The position numbers were made by a program, and so were the translations under genes. A stretch of 60,244 nucleotides of DNA from Pseudomonadota bacterium (lineage in GTDB: Bacteria > Pseudomonadota > Gammaproteobacteria > Burkholderiales > Burkholderiaceae_C): contig JAJYTY010000002.1 in NCBI GenBank assembly GCA_021792835.1, forward strand, positions 1-60,244, read 5' to 3'. The notes beneath the pieces are model-generated. The model was not told the origin of the DNA. It made no database searches and saw only the letters and a program-made list of their open reading frames with translations. Shown here one piece after another: positions 9,285 through 18,422 of this stretch (the first letter of the stretch is position 1; every line of letters begins with the position of its first letter).

Positions 9285-11309
9285 ATGACTTCCCTGTCCC
9301 TCGCCGCACCGAGCGTTCCCGTCACCCGCCGCCGCTGGCTGTGGTGGAGCATGCTGGTGGCGCTGATCGCGGTGGCGCAGACCTGGCTGGTGTCGCTGAC
9401 CATCGATTTCCAGGCCTCGCGCGCGCAGCAGCGGGTCGACGCGACCACTTCGGCGGTGGCAGGTGCGTTGCGCCACCGGCTGTTCGTCGACACGCAGCGC
9501 CTGAGCGCGCTGGCCGATTCGCGGCAGAGCGCCGCGGCGTGGCGCCAGGAGGCGCAGGCCCTGTTGTTGTCGCAGCGCGAACTGCTGCGGGTGGAACTGC
9601 GGGATCGCTCGCTGAAGATCGTAGACGCGCTGGACAATCCTCTACACAAGCCGCTTTTCTCGGATTTTCCTCGGGACCAGCTCGACTTCGCCACGCAGAA
9701 CGCCTGCCTGGCGGCGCGTCGCGCAGGGCAGCCGCAGTACTCGCAGAGCTACTTCGTGCCGCTGGGCAACGGACTGGGCGAGGAGGTCATGGACCTGTGC
9801 ATCGCGCGGGTCGTCGACGACCGGCTCGGCGGCTACCTGGTGGGGTCGATCTCGCTGGCCTCGCTGCTGGAAAGCGTCGAGAGTCCCGCGGTGGCCAACG
9901 ACAACGAGGTCTCCTTCATCGAGGGCGACGGCACCCGCGTCGTGCGTACCGGTTCGCCGCACGGCGCCGGGGTGTTCGTCGCCGACCGCGTGGTCAACGT
10001 GCCCGGGCACAGCCTGCAGTTGCACCTGGACAGTGCATCGGGCCGACCCGGCGTGATCCCCAACCTGACCACCGCGCTGGTGCTCGGGCTGTCGCTGCTG
10101 CTGTTCGGGGTGGTGCTGGTGCTGGCCCACGACGTGCGCCGGCGCGCGCAGGCGGAACGCGCATTGGGCGAATCCCTGGCCTTTCGCAAGGCGATGGAGG
10201 ACTCGGTGCTGGCAGGCCTGCGCGCGCGCGACATGCAGGGTCGCGTGACCTTCGCCAACCAGGCCTTCTGCGACATGGTCGGATACGCGCCGTCGCAGTT
10301 GCTGGGGCGCGACGAGCAGGCCTACTGGCCCGCGCGGGACGCGGCCGCGACCGAGGGCGGGCAGGGCGGCGCGGGCTACGAGACCGAGTTCGTGTCCAGC
10401 GCCGGAAGACGCTTCCCGGTGATGATCCACGAGTCGCCTCTGCTGGACCGCATCGGTCGCCAGACCGGCTGGATCTGCACCGCGCTGGACCTCAGCTCGC
10501 AGCGCCGCATCGAGGAGGTGTCGCGGCGCCAGCAGGATCGCCTGCAGGCCTCGGCGCGCCTGGCCACCATCGGCGAGATGGCCTCGCTGCTCAGCCACGA
10601 GCTGAACCAGCCGCTGTCGGCGATCGCCAGCTTCGCCACCGGTTCGATCAACCTGCTCGACGAACCGCAGCCCTTGCCGGTGCAGCCCTCGCTGCTGCGC
10701 CAGGCCTTGGAGAGGATCGCCGAGCAGACCGAGCGTGCAGGACGCATCATCCGCAGCGTGCAGGATTTCGTGCGTCGGCGCGAACACGAGCGCCACGCGA
10801 TCGACGCGGACCGCCTGATCGACACCATCATGCCGCTGGTGCGCATGCAGGCGCGACGCAGCGCCTGCCGCGTCGAAATCGACGTCGAGCAGCCGACGCC
10901 GACGGTGCTGTGCGACCGCACGATGGTCGAGCAGGTGCTGATCAACCTCGCGCGCAACGGGCTGCAGGCGATGGAGCAGGTGCCGCCGCAGGTCGACCCG
11001 TTGCTGCGCATCGACGTGCGTAGGCTGGACGACGGCATGGTGGAATTCGCCGTTTCCGACCGCGGCACGGGCATCGGCGACGAGGTACGCGCGCAGTTGT
11101 TCACGCCCTTTTTCACGACCCGCGACGAAGGCATGGGCCTGGGCCTGAGCCTGTGCCGCACCGTCGTCGAGCAGCATGGCGGCTCGCTGGACTTCGACAA
11201 CCTGCTGGACGCGCAGGGCCGCGTCGTCGGCGCCTGTTTCCGTTTCACGCTGCCGGCGGCCGCCAGTCGCGACGATCCCCTTCCCGTGGAGCACCCCAGC
11301 CATGCATGA
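9285..11309 (+). CDS. two-component sensor histidine kinase (periplasmic sensor, PAS, HisKA, HATPase)
   Basis: SHELNQPLSAIASF H-box; NLARNGLQAM N-box; DRGTGIG and EGMGLGLSLCRTVVEQHGG G-boxes. Confidence 0.92.
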   Translation: MTSLSLAAPSVPVTRRRWLWWSMLVALIAVAQTWLVSLTIDFQASRAQQRVDATTSAVAGALRHRLFVDTQRLSALADSRQSAAAWRQEAQALLLSQRELLRVELRDRSLKIVDALDNPLHKPLFSDFPRDQLDFATQNACLAARRAGQPQYSQSYFVPLGNGLGEEVMDLCIARVVDDRLGGYLVGSISLASLLESVESPAVANDNEVSFIEGDGTRVVRTGSPHGAGVFVADRVVNVPGHSLQLHLDSASGRPGVIPNLTTALVLGLSLLLFGVVLVLAHDVRRRAQAERALGESLAFRKAMEDSVLAGLRARDMQGRVTFANQAFCDMVGYAPSQLLGRDEQAYWPARDAAATEGGQGGAGYETEFVSSAGRRFPVMIHESPLLDRIGRQTGWICTALDLSSQRRIEEVSRRQQDRLQASARLATIGEMASLLSHELNQPLSAIASFATGSINLLDEPQPLPVQPSLLRQALERIAEQTERAGRIIRSVQDFVRRREHERHAIDADRLIDTIMPLVRMQARRSACRVEIDVEQPTPTVLCDRTMVEQVLINLARNGLQAMEQVPPQVDPLLRIDVRRLDDGMVEFAVSDRGTGIGDEVRAQLFTPFFTTRDEGMGLGLSLCRTVVEQHGGSLDFDNLLDAQGRVVGACFRFTLPAAASRDDPLPVEHPSHA

Positions 11310-12018
11310 GCCTTGCGCCGCGCAGCCCGTGCTCGGGCTGCCCATGGTCTATCTGGTCGACGACGAGCCCGCGGTGCGCGACGGCCTGCAATGGCTGCTG
11401 CGCTCGCGCCGCCTGCTGTGCGAGTGCTTCGGCGACGCCGCGGGTTTCCAGGCCATGCTGGGCGAGGCGCTCGCGCAGGACGCCGAATGGCCGCGCGCGC
11501 CGGCATGCCTGCTGCTCGACATCCGCATGCCCGGCACCAGCGGGCTGGCGCTGTTCGAGAGCCTGGCGCAGCGCGGCCTGTGTGCCGCGCTGCCGGTGAT
11601 CTTCCTGACCGGGCACGGCGACGTGCCGACGGCGGTGGCGGCGATCAAGCGCGGAGCCTTCGATTTCGTCGAGAAGCCCTTTTCCAACAACGCGCTGGTC
11701 GACCGCGTGGAGCAGGCGCTGCGCAGCAGCACCTGTGTGCTGGGCGAGCGGCAGCGCCTCGGCGGGCTGCGGCGTCGGCTCGCCGAGCTCACCGAGCGCG
11801 AGCGCCAGGTACTCGAACTCGTGGCGCGCGGCGAGGCGAACAAGCAGATCGCGCGCCGGCTGGACATCAGCGTGCGCACCGTAGAGGTGCACCGCTCGCG
11901 GGTATTCGACAAGATGGGCGTGCGCTCGGCGACGGAACTGGCGAATCGCCTGCGGGAGCTGCAGCCCGGCAACGGCGAGGCATCGGCGGCAGCGGCCCCG
12001 CGCCCTGCGCATACGTAG
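11302..12018 (+). CDS. response regulator with LuxR/FixJ-type output
   Basis: YLVDDEPAVRDGL, LLDIRMPGTSGL, FLTGHGDVPTAVAAIKRGAFDFVEKPF receiver; LTERERQVLELVARGEANKQIARRLDISVRTVEVHRSRV HTH; overlaps the kinase stop by 8 bp. Confidence 0.93.
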   Translation: MHEPCAAQPVLGLPMVYLVDDEPAVRDGLQWLLRSRRLLCECFGDAAGFQAMLGEALAQDAEWPRAPACLLLDIRMPGTSGLALFESLAQRGLCAALPVIFLTGHGDVPTAVAAIKRGAFDFVEKPFSNNALVDRVEQALRSSTCVLGERQRLGGLRRRLAELTERERQVLELVARGEANKQIARRLDISVRTVEVHRSRVFDKMGVRSATELANRLRELQPGNGEASAAAAPRPAHT

Positions 12019-12106
12019 TCGCCACACGCCGCGCCGCACGCGGGCCCGCTACAGTGTGGGGTGCGTGCGCAGTGAGCCACCGCCTCCGATTCCCCAGGAA
12101 AACCGC

Positions 12107-13117
12107 ATGTCCGTAACGTTCCCGCGCGACGACGCCGGCGCGTCGCCATCGCGGCGGCGCGCGCTGTCGGCATTGGCGCTGGCGCTGCAGCCGATCGGGC
12201 TGCGCCGCGCGCTGGCGCAGGCGAGCGCTCCGGGGCAGCTGCGCATCCTGGTCGGCTACGCCGCGGGCGGGGCGGTCGACACGCTCGCGCGCTTGCTGGG
12301 CGCCGCGCTGGCGCTCGAGCTCGGCCAGACCCTGGACGTCGAGGACCGGCCTGGTGGCGGCAGCATCCTGGCGGTCAAGCTGCTGATGCAAAGCCGTGCG
12401 GACGGCCACACCCTGCTGCTGGCGGCGAATGCGCTGGCAGCCGACGCGTCGCTGTATGACCCGCCGCCCTACGATCTCGCGCGAGACATCGAACCGGTGG
12501 CCATGATCGGGCGGGTTCCGGTGGTCATCGCGGTGGGGGCCGACTCGGGCCTGCACAGCCTGCGGCAACTGCTCCAGGCCGCCGCGCGCAAGCCTGGCGG
12601 GCTGACCTTCGCGTCTCCGGGAATCGGCTCGACCCCGCACCTGGCGATGCTTGAATTCGAGCATGCCGCGCATGTCTCGCTGCGTCACATCCCGTACAAG
12701 GGCGGCGCGCCCGCGATCGCCGACACGCTGGAGGGCGAGGTCGACTGCGTGGCCGTCAACGCGCTGGAAGTGGTCGGGCTGGCCCGCAGCGGGCGCATGC
12801 GCGTGCTGGCGGTGATGAGCGCGCAGCCGTCGCCCGCCTTCCCCGGAGTTCCGACCGTGGCCGCGGCCGGCTATCCGGGCTTCAGGGCCTCGGTGTGGTA
12901 CGGGCTGGTCGCGCCGGCCGGAACCCCGGCGGCCACTGTACAGCGGCTGAACCTGGCGACGCGCCGCGCGCTGCGCGATCCGCAGGTGACCGAGCGCATC
13001 GTCGGCGCCGGCGGGCAGATCGACCCCGGAAGCCCGGGGCAGTTCCGCGAGCTGATCCTGGCGCAGCGGGCGCGCTATGCGCAGCTGATTCGTGCCGACG
13101 GCATCCATACCGAGTGA
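12107..13117 (+). CDS. Bug-family tripartite tricarboxylate transporter substrate-binding protein
   Basis: LRILVGYAAGGAVDTLARLL...VEDRPGGGS...HIPYKGGAPAI...GVPTVAAAGYPGF...WYGLVAPAGTP Bug family signatures. Confidence 0.92.
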   Translation: MSVTFPRDDAGASPSRRRALSALALALQPIGLRRALAQASAPGQLRILVGYAAGGAVDTLARLLGAALALELGQTLDVEDRPGGGSILAVKLLMQSRADGHTLLLAANALAADASLYDPPPYDLARDIEPVAMIGRVPVVIAVGADSGLHSLRQLLQAAARKPGGLTFASPGIGSTPHLAMLEFEHAAHVSLRHIPYKGGAPAIADTLEGEVDCVAVNALEVVGLARSGRMRVLAVMSAQPSPAFPGVPTVAAAGYPGFRASVWYGLVAPAGTPAATVQRLNLATRRALRDPQVTERIVGAGGQIDPGSPGQFRELILAQRARYAQLIRADGIHTE

Positions 13118-13139
13118 TCGGGGGCGGCGGATCGTTGCG

Positions 13140-13760
13140 ATGAGTCATGCCTCCGACGGCGCGCAGCCGAGCCTGGGCTGCGCGCAGCTGTTCTGGCTTT
13201 TCACGCGCATCACCATGCTGGGCTTCGGGGGCGTGCTGCCGTGGATGTATCGCGTGCTGGTCGAGCAGCGCAAGGTGCTCGACGCCGCCGAGTTCCGCGA
13301 GCTGCTGGCGCTCGGGCAGGTGCTGCCTGGCCCTTCGATCTGCAATGTCGCGGTCATGGTGGGGCACCGGCACGCCGGCGTCGCCGGCGGCGCCAGCGCG
13401 CTGGCCGGCATCATGCTGGGGCCGATGGTGCTGGTGATCCTGCTCGGGCTGGGCTACGAGTCGAGCGGCAGCTCGGCGCTGCTGGCGTCGGTGCTGTCGG
13501 GCATGTCGGCAGCGGCCACCGGGCTGATCGTGGTGGTGGCGCTGCGCATGGCCGCCGGCCTTCCGCGACGCTGGCGCAGCGCGCTGCTGGCCGGGTCGGC
13601 GTTGCTGGGGATCGCGGTGCTGCACCTGCCGCTGTGGCTGGTGCTGGGAGGTCTCGGTCCGGTCGGCATGCTGCTGCTGCGCCGTGAGCCTTCGCCGGCG
13701 ATGCGCCGGGGCCAGGCGGCCGCCGGCGATCCCGATGCGCCGGGCGGCGCGCCTCGATGA
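13140..13760 (+). CDS. chromate transporter, N-terminal-half type (short-chain CHR)
   Basis: LFWLFTRITMLGFGGVLPWMYRVLVEQRKVLDAAEFRELLALGQVLPGPSICNVAV ChrA family motif. Confidence 0.88.
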   Translation: MSHASDGAQPSLGCAQLFWLFTRITMLGFGGVLPWMYRVLVEQRKVLDAAEFRELLALGQVLPGPSICNVAVMVGHRHAGVAGGASALAGIMLGPMVLVILLGLGYESSGSSALLASVLSGMSAAATGLIVVVALRMAAGLPRRWRSALLAGSALLGIAVLHLPLWLVLGGLGPVGMLLLRREPSPAMRRGQAAAGDPDAPGGAPR

Positions 13761-14293
13761 GCGCGCACCTGCTGATCGCTTACGCGATCCTGCGGCACTT
13801 CTGCCTGATCTCGATGATGGCGGTGGGGGGTGGCGTGGTGTCGCTGACCCCGGAGATCTATCGCTACGTCGTGCTCGAGCACCACTGGCTGCGCCCGCAG
13901 GGCTTCGTCGCGGCATTCAGCATCGCGCAGGCCGCACCAGGCCCCAACTTCCTGTACGCGACCCTGGTCGGGCTGCAGGCAGCCGGGGTGCCGGGGGCCA
14001 TCGCCGCCACCGTCGCACTGGTGGTTCCGCCGGCCGTGCTGACGCTGGTGGCGCTGGAGCTGCGACTGCGCGGTCGCCTGCGCGACGCGATGGCGCTGCT
14101 GCGCGTGTCGCTGTCGCACATCGCGGTGGGCATGATGCTGGCCACCGCCGTCGCACTGGTCGGCGCCGCCGACACCGGCTGGGCCACTGGCGCGCTGACC
14201 GCGCTGACCGTGCTCGCGGTATGGCGCTTCGACGTGCACCCGCTGCTGCTGATCGCTGCCGGAGCCGTGCTGGGCCTGCTGCTGGCGCGCTGA
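13757..14293 (+). CDS. chromate transporter, second half (short-chain CHR)
   Basis: HFCLISMMAVGGGVVSLTPEIYRYVVLEHHWLRPQGFVAAFSIAQAAPGPNFL; ATGA overlap with the preceding half. Confidence 0.88.
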   Translation: MSAHLLIAYAILRHFCLISMMAVGGGVVSLTPEIYRYVVLEHHWLRPQGFVAAFSIAQAAPGPNFLYATLVGLQAAGVPGAIAATVALVVPPAVLTLVALELRLRGRLRDAMALLRVSLSHIAVGMMLATAVALVGAADTGWATGALTALTVLAVWRFDVHPLLLIAAGAVLGLLLAR

Positions 14294-14359
14294 GGCGGCG
14301 GCCGTTTGCGCCGCGTCGCGAATCCGCCGGCCTGGCGGCTGCGATGGGTGTACCCGGGG

Positions 14360-14734
14360 TCAGCCCAGTTTGTCATAGGCGATCCACGCGTAGATCACGA
14401 GCGCCGCGAACACGAAGCTCCAGAAGTGGATGCGCGCGAGCACGCGGTCCAGCCGGGTCGTGTGGGCACGGATCAATTGGGACCTGGCGTTCAGAAAGCC
14501 CAGGGGGCTGTCTTCGAGCAGATGTGCCCAGCGCCTGGGTCTCGACAGGGCCAACGAGACATTGATGATGTCCCACCCGGGGTAGAACTCCATCCCCAGG
14601 TAGTTCCTGGTCGCGGGGTTCCTGCGCAGCTTGCGCACGGTGACCTGACCAAGGATCACGAGCAGGATGCCTTGCAGCAGCGTGCCCGCCAATGCAAAGA
14701 GGCCGAGCCAGAACATGATCTTGTCATGGGTCAT
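14360..14734 (-). CDS. small two-TM membrane protein, candidate immunity protein
   Basis: ATGA overlap (start 14734-14732, upstream stop 14733-14731); two hydrophobic segments IMFWLGLFALAGTLLQGILLVILG and IHFWSFVFAALVIYAWIAY. Confidence 0.6.
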   Translation of the reverse strand: MTHDKIMFWLGLFALAGTLLQGILLVILGQVTVRKLRRNPATRNYLGMEFYPGWDIINVSLALSRPRRWAHLLEDSPLGFLNARSQLIRAHTTRLDRVLARIHFWSFVFAALVIYAWIAYDKLG

Positions 14735-15720
14735 GGTCTGCCTCGCATCCATGCCGCAGTGCTGTCATAGGCGTCCTCTGTCCAGGCGCGCGCCAGGCTA
14801 TCCGCCGCGATGGACGTGGCCGCGATCGCAGCCGCAATGGTCAGCCCTCCGACGATCAGGGCCCAGCCGGCCGGAGTCGCGGCGCTCACGACAATAAGCA
14901 TTTGGGCGCCGGCCGACGTTGCAGCCGCGCCGGCCACGGTCGCTGCGGCGAATCCGGCAGACTCGACGAAGGCCTTGCGCCCCCAGTCGCCCCCGGAGTC
15001 GTATTCCACCTGGATGTCATGCACCCGGTTGCCGAGGTCCAGCGCCATGAAGCCTTTGCCAAGGTATTTCGCTCCCTGTCCGAGCCTGGCCAGCAGGCCG
15101 GACTCGACGAGCGAGGCGACGTCGAGCCTGGACGCCTTGCGGGTGTGGCGCACGAGGTCGGCCAGGCGCTGCTCGTCGGAGCTGAGGCTGCGGTAGCGCG
15201 GGGTCATGCGGCGCCGCGCGATGTCCATTTCGTTGCGGAACACCCGGTTGAGCTCCTCATTGGCGCGGATCAGCGCCTGACGGGCGGCGCCGCGGCCCGA
15301 ACCCGAGCCCGGGCGCGTCGCCTGGTAATAGTCCAGGATCGCCTGCTGAGAGGCCTGCACCGCGCGGGAGAAGGAGCCCAGGCGGGCGCGGGCGAGCCCC
15401 GTCGCCGCGGACGCATAGCTGGACGCCGACGACGCGGTGGGCAGCAACGGGTCCAGCACATCAGCCAGCACCCGTGTCGTATCGCCGCCGTAAGCGGCCG
15501 CGACGCGGGTGAGGGTCTCGGCGATCGTGAGCGGGGCCAGATCCGACAGGATGGCGTGGTCGGTCGCGCCGAGCGCCTCGCCCAGTGCGTAGGGCGTGCA
15601 TGGCCAAAGGGTCCTCGGGCAGCCTGGTTCGCGGCCGTGGATCAATCCGTCGGGTACCCCGGCGTCGCGAAAGAGCTGGCGGGAGTCCAGGTGGGTTTCG
15701 GTCAGCAGGATCGACGGCAT
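14731..15720 (-). CDS. uncharacterised protein with C-terminal Gly/Ala-rich hydrophobic hairpin, candidate pore-forming toxin/effector
   Basis: MPSILLTETHLDSRQLF...RKAFVESAGFAAATVAGAAATSAGAQMLIVVSAATPAGWALIVGGLTIAAAIAATSIAADSLARAWTEDAYDSTAAW; soluble helical N-terminus, long hydrophobic C-terminus. Confidence 0.55.
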   Translation of the reverse strand: MPSILLTETHLDSRQLFRDAGVPDGLIHGREPGCPRTLWPCTPYALGEALGATDHAILSDLAPLTIAETLTRVAAAYGGDTTRVLADVLDPLLPTASSASSYASAATGLARARLGSFSRAVQASQQAILDYYQATRPGSGSGRGAARQALIRANEELNRVFRNEMDIARRRMTPRYRSLSSDEQRLADLVRHTRKASRLDVASLVESGLLARLGQGAKYLGKGFMALDLGNRVHDIQVEYDSGGDWGRKAFVESAGFAAATVAGAAATSAGAQMLIVVSAATPAGWALIVGGLTIAAAIAATSIAADSLARAWTEDAYDSTAAWMRGRP

Positions 15721-15913
15721 GGCGCGGCGCAGGCAAGGGCGAGGGGGGCGAGGGCATGGTTCGAGCCCGCGAACCATGCGGTCCTCGAGCCGCCGCGCTT
15801 GAGCTTAAGCACACGTCCAAGGCCCGATGACCTGTGCGCGATCCAGGCTTCACGGGAGCAGCCACCCTGGCCGGATGCGCCGCGCGCCCACCTGCGGGCC
15901 GTCGTGGGCGAGA

Positions 15914-15926
15914 TTGTCCTGGACAA
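15914..15926. promoter_or_regulatory. perfect palindrome TTGTCC-T-GGACAA (candidate operator)
   Basis: Direct reading; second copy at 16093 in the same divergent intergenic region. Confidence 0.5.
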
Positions 15927-16092
15927 AGGTGGCCACAGGCGGCCTGCCGCGGGCGCGGAGATCCCGGATCCCATCCCGTCCCGCATCCCATCCAAGCTGT
16001 GAAATGAACGCCTTTTTCCGAGATCAAAAAGACCATTGGAACTCAGTGGGTATAGGCGAGTGATTCGACAAACGCCATCGCTGCGCGCATGA

Positions 16093-16105
16093 TTGTCCAG
16101 GACAA
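16093..16105. promoter_or_regulatory. perfect palindrome TTGTCC-A-GGACAA (candidate operator)
   Basis: Direct reading; same 13-bp palindrome as 15914-15926, 179 bp away, about 100 bp upstream of folE2. Confidence 0.5.
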
Positions 16106-16206
16106 ATGTCCGACCCCAGGCCTTGCCCATCCGTTCCCGTGGGCCGCGGAGCAGCATCCCGCACCTGGCGCGTCCGAGCCATCCATCGACCTTGCGGAGA
16201 ATTCCG

Positions 16207-17025
16207 ATGAACGCGCCTGAACTGCTGTTTCCCCGCGCCGCCGCGGCCACACTGCCCGATGTCCAGGCCAGCGCCGACCGCCGCGGCATCGCGATCCAGA
16301 AGGTCGGGGTGCGAGACGTGCGCTACCCGGTACGTGTACGCGCGGCGGGCGGCGTGGCGCAGTCCAGCGTCGGCGTGTTCCAGATGACGGTGGCCCTGCC
16401 GCCCGAGGTCAAGGGCACCCACATGTCGCGCTTCATCGAGGTGCTCGAGGGCCTGGAGCATGAACTCGACGCGCAGGCGCTGGGCGGGTTGCTCGACGCC
16501 ATGCTGTCGCGCCTGCAGGCCGACGCCGGGTCCATCAGCCTGCGCACGACCTGGTTCCGCCGCAAGACCGCTCCCGTTTCCGGCGTTGCCAGCCTGCTCG
16601 ACTACGGCGTGCGCCTGGAGGCCGAGCACGACGGCACGCGGCGCGTGCTGCGGCAGACGGTCGAGGTTCCGGTGACCAGCCTGTGCCCCTGCTCGCGCGA
16701 CATCTCCGCCTACGGAGCCCACAACCAGCGCTCGCTGATCAGCATCGGCGCCGAGCTTCGCGGAGCGCTGGAGCTGGACGAGCAGATCGGGTTCGCCGAG
16801 GACGCCGCCTCCTGCCAGCTGTGGGGACTGCTCAAGCGCCCCGACGAGAAGTACGTCACCGAGTACGCCTACGACCACCCGAAGTTCGTCGAGGATCTGG
16901 TGCGCGACGTCGCGCTGGCGCTGCGCGCGGACCCCCGGGTCGCCGCGTACACCGTGGCCTCGGAGAACTTCGAGTCCATCCACAACCATTCCGCCTACGC
17001 TTGGCTGGAAGGGCGCAACCCTTGA
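16207..17025 (+). CDS. folE2: GTP cyclohydrolase I type IB (FolE2)
   Basis: IAIQKVGVRDVRYPV...KGTHMSRFIEVLEG...TSLCPCSRDISAYGAHNQRS...NFESIHNHSAYA. Confidence 0.95.
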   Translation: MNAPELLFPRAAAATLPDVQASADRRGIAIQKVGVRDVRYPVRVRAAGGVAQSSVGVFQMTVALPPEVKGTHMSRFIEVLEGLEHELDAQALGGLLDAMLSRLQADAGSISLRTTWFRRKTAPVSGVASLLDYGVRLEAEHDGTRRVLRQTVEVPVTSLCPCSRDISAYGAHNQRSLISIGAELRGALELDEQIGFAEDAASCQLWGLLKRPDEKYVTEYAYDHPKFVEDLVRDVALALRADPRVAAYTVASENFESIHNHSAYAWLEGRNP

Positions 17026-17036
17026 ACGCGCGTGAC

Positions 17037-18422
17037 ATGGCGGGCCCGCCCGCGGCCTCGCGGCCGCGCTCCGGTGTTCCCCGCGTGGCAGTCGTCGGCA
17101 GCGGCATCGCCGGGCTGGCGGCGGCGTGGGCCCTGAAGGACAGCACGCGCCTGAGCCTGTTCGAGGCGGGCAGCCACTTCGGCGGCCATGTGCGCACCGT
17201 CGACGTCACGCTCGACGGGGTGACCGACGCGGTCGACACCGGCTTCCTGGTGCTCAACCGCCGCACCTATCCCGGGCTGCTGGAGTTGTTCGCCGAACTG
17301 GGCATCGAGCTCGCGGAGTCGGACATGTCCTTCTCGGTGCGCCGGCCTCGGCCGGCGGGCGGGCAGCTCGAATGGTGCGGTTCCGGCCTGGCCGGGGTGT
17401 TCGCGCAGCCGGCCAATGCACTGCGTCCGCGCTTCTGGGGCATGCTGCGCGACATCCTGCGCTTTCATCGCGAGGCCACCGCGCTGGCGCGCGCGGGCTG
17501 CGACCCCGAGCGTGATCCGCGCACGGTCGGCGAGTTCCTGCGCCAGCGCGGCTATGGCGACGGTTTCGTCCACGGCTACTTCCTGCCGATGGTGGCCTGC
17601 ATCTGGTCGTGTCCCACGGCGCAGATGCTGGAGTTCCCGATCGCCACCATGGTGCGTTTCTGCGACAACCACGGCCTGCTGCAGATCGACGGACGCCCGC
17701 AGTGGCTGACCGTGCGTGGTGGCGCGCGCCGCTACGTGCAGCGCATCGTCGGGCGGCTCGACGACGCGCGTCTGAACACTCCGGTGCTGCGCATCAAGCG
17801 CCACGACGTCGGCGTCGAACTCGCGACCGCGCAGGGCACCGAGTGGTTCGACCAGGTGGTGCTGGCCTGTCACAGCGACCAGGCGCTGGCGCTGCTGGCC
17901 GATGCCGACGCGCGCGAGCGCAGCCTGCTCGGCGCCGTCGCCTACCAGCCCAATCGCGCGGTGCTGCACACCGATGTCGGCATGCTGCCCACGCGGCGCC
18001 GCGCCTGGGCGGCCTGGAATTTCGAGAGCGGTGTGGCCGCCGACGACCTCTCGGCGCACGCATCCAGGCCCGCGGTGTGCCTGCACTACCTGATCAACAA
18101 GCTGCAGCCGATCGCGTCGCGACGCCCCGTCATCGTCTCGCTGAACCCGCTGCGCGAGCCGGACCCGGCCAGCGTGCTGCAGCACATCGACTACGCCCAT
18201 CCGGTGTTCGATGCGGCCGCCATCGCCGCGCAGCGCCGCCTCGGCGAGGTCCAGGGGCGGCGCCGCACCTACTACTGCGGTGCCTGGTGCGGCTACGGCT
18301 TCCACGAGGATGGTCTGCGCTCCGGTCAGGCGGCCGCGCGGGCCCTGCTCGCGCAGCAGGGTGCGCACGCTCGCGGCGAGGTACCTGCGCGCGCTCCGCT
18401 GCCGACCGGAGCGCAGGCGTGA
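17037..18422 (+). CDS. FAD/NAD(P)-binding amine-oxidase-like protein of the cfa cluster
   Basis: RVAVVGSGIAGLAAAWAL Rossmann motif; MVACIWSCP; YCGAWCGYGFHEDGLRSG. Confidence 0.9.
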   Translation: MAGPPAASRPRSGVPRVAVVGSGIAGLAAAWALKDSTRLSLFEAGSHFGGHVRTVDVTLDGVTDAVDTGFLVLNRRTYPGLLELFAELGIELAESDMSFSVRRPRPAGGQLEWCGSGLAGVFAQPANALRPRFWGMLRDILRFHREATALARAGCDPERDPRTVGEFLRQRGYGDGFVHGYFLPMVACIWSCPTAQMLEFPIATMVRFCDNHGLLQIDGRPQWLTVRGGARRYVQRIVGRLDDARLNTPVLRIKRHDVGVELATAQGTEWFDQVVLACHSDQALALLADADARERSLLGAVAYQPNRAVLHTDVGMLPTRRRAWAAWNFESGVAADDLSAHASRPAVCLHYLINKLQPIASRRPVIVSLNPLREPDPASVLQHIDYAHPVFDAAAIAAQRRLGEVQGRRRTYYCGAWCGYGFHEDGLRSGQAAARALLAQQGAHARGEVPARAPLPTGAQA

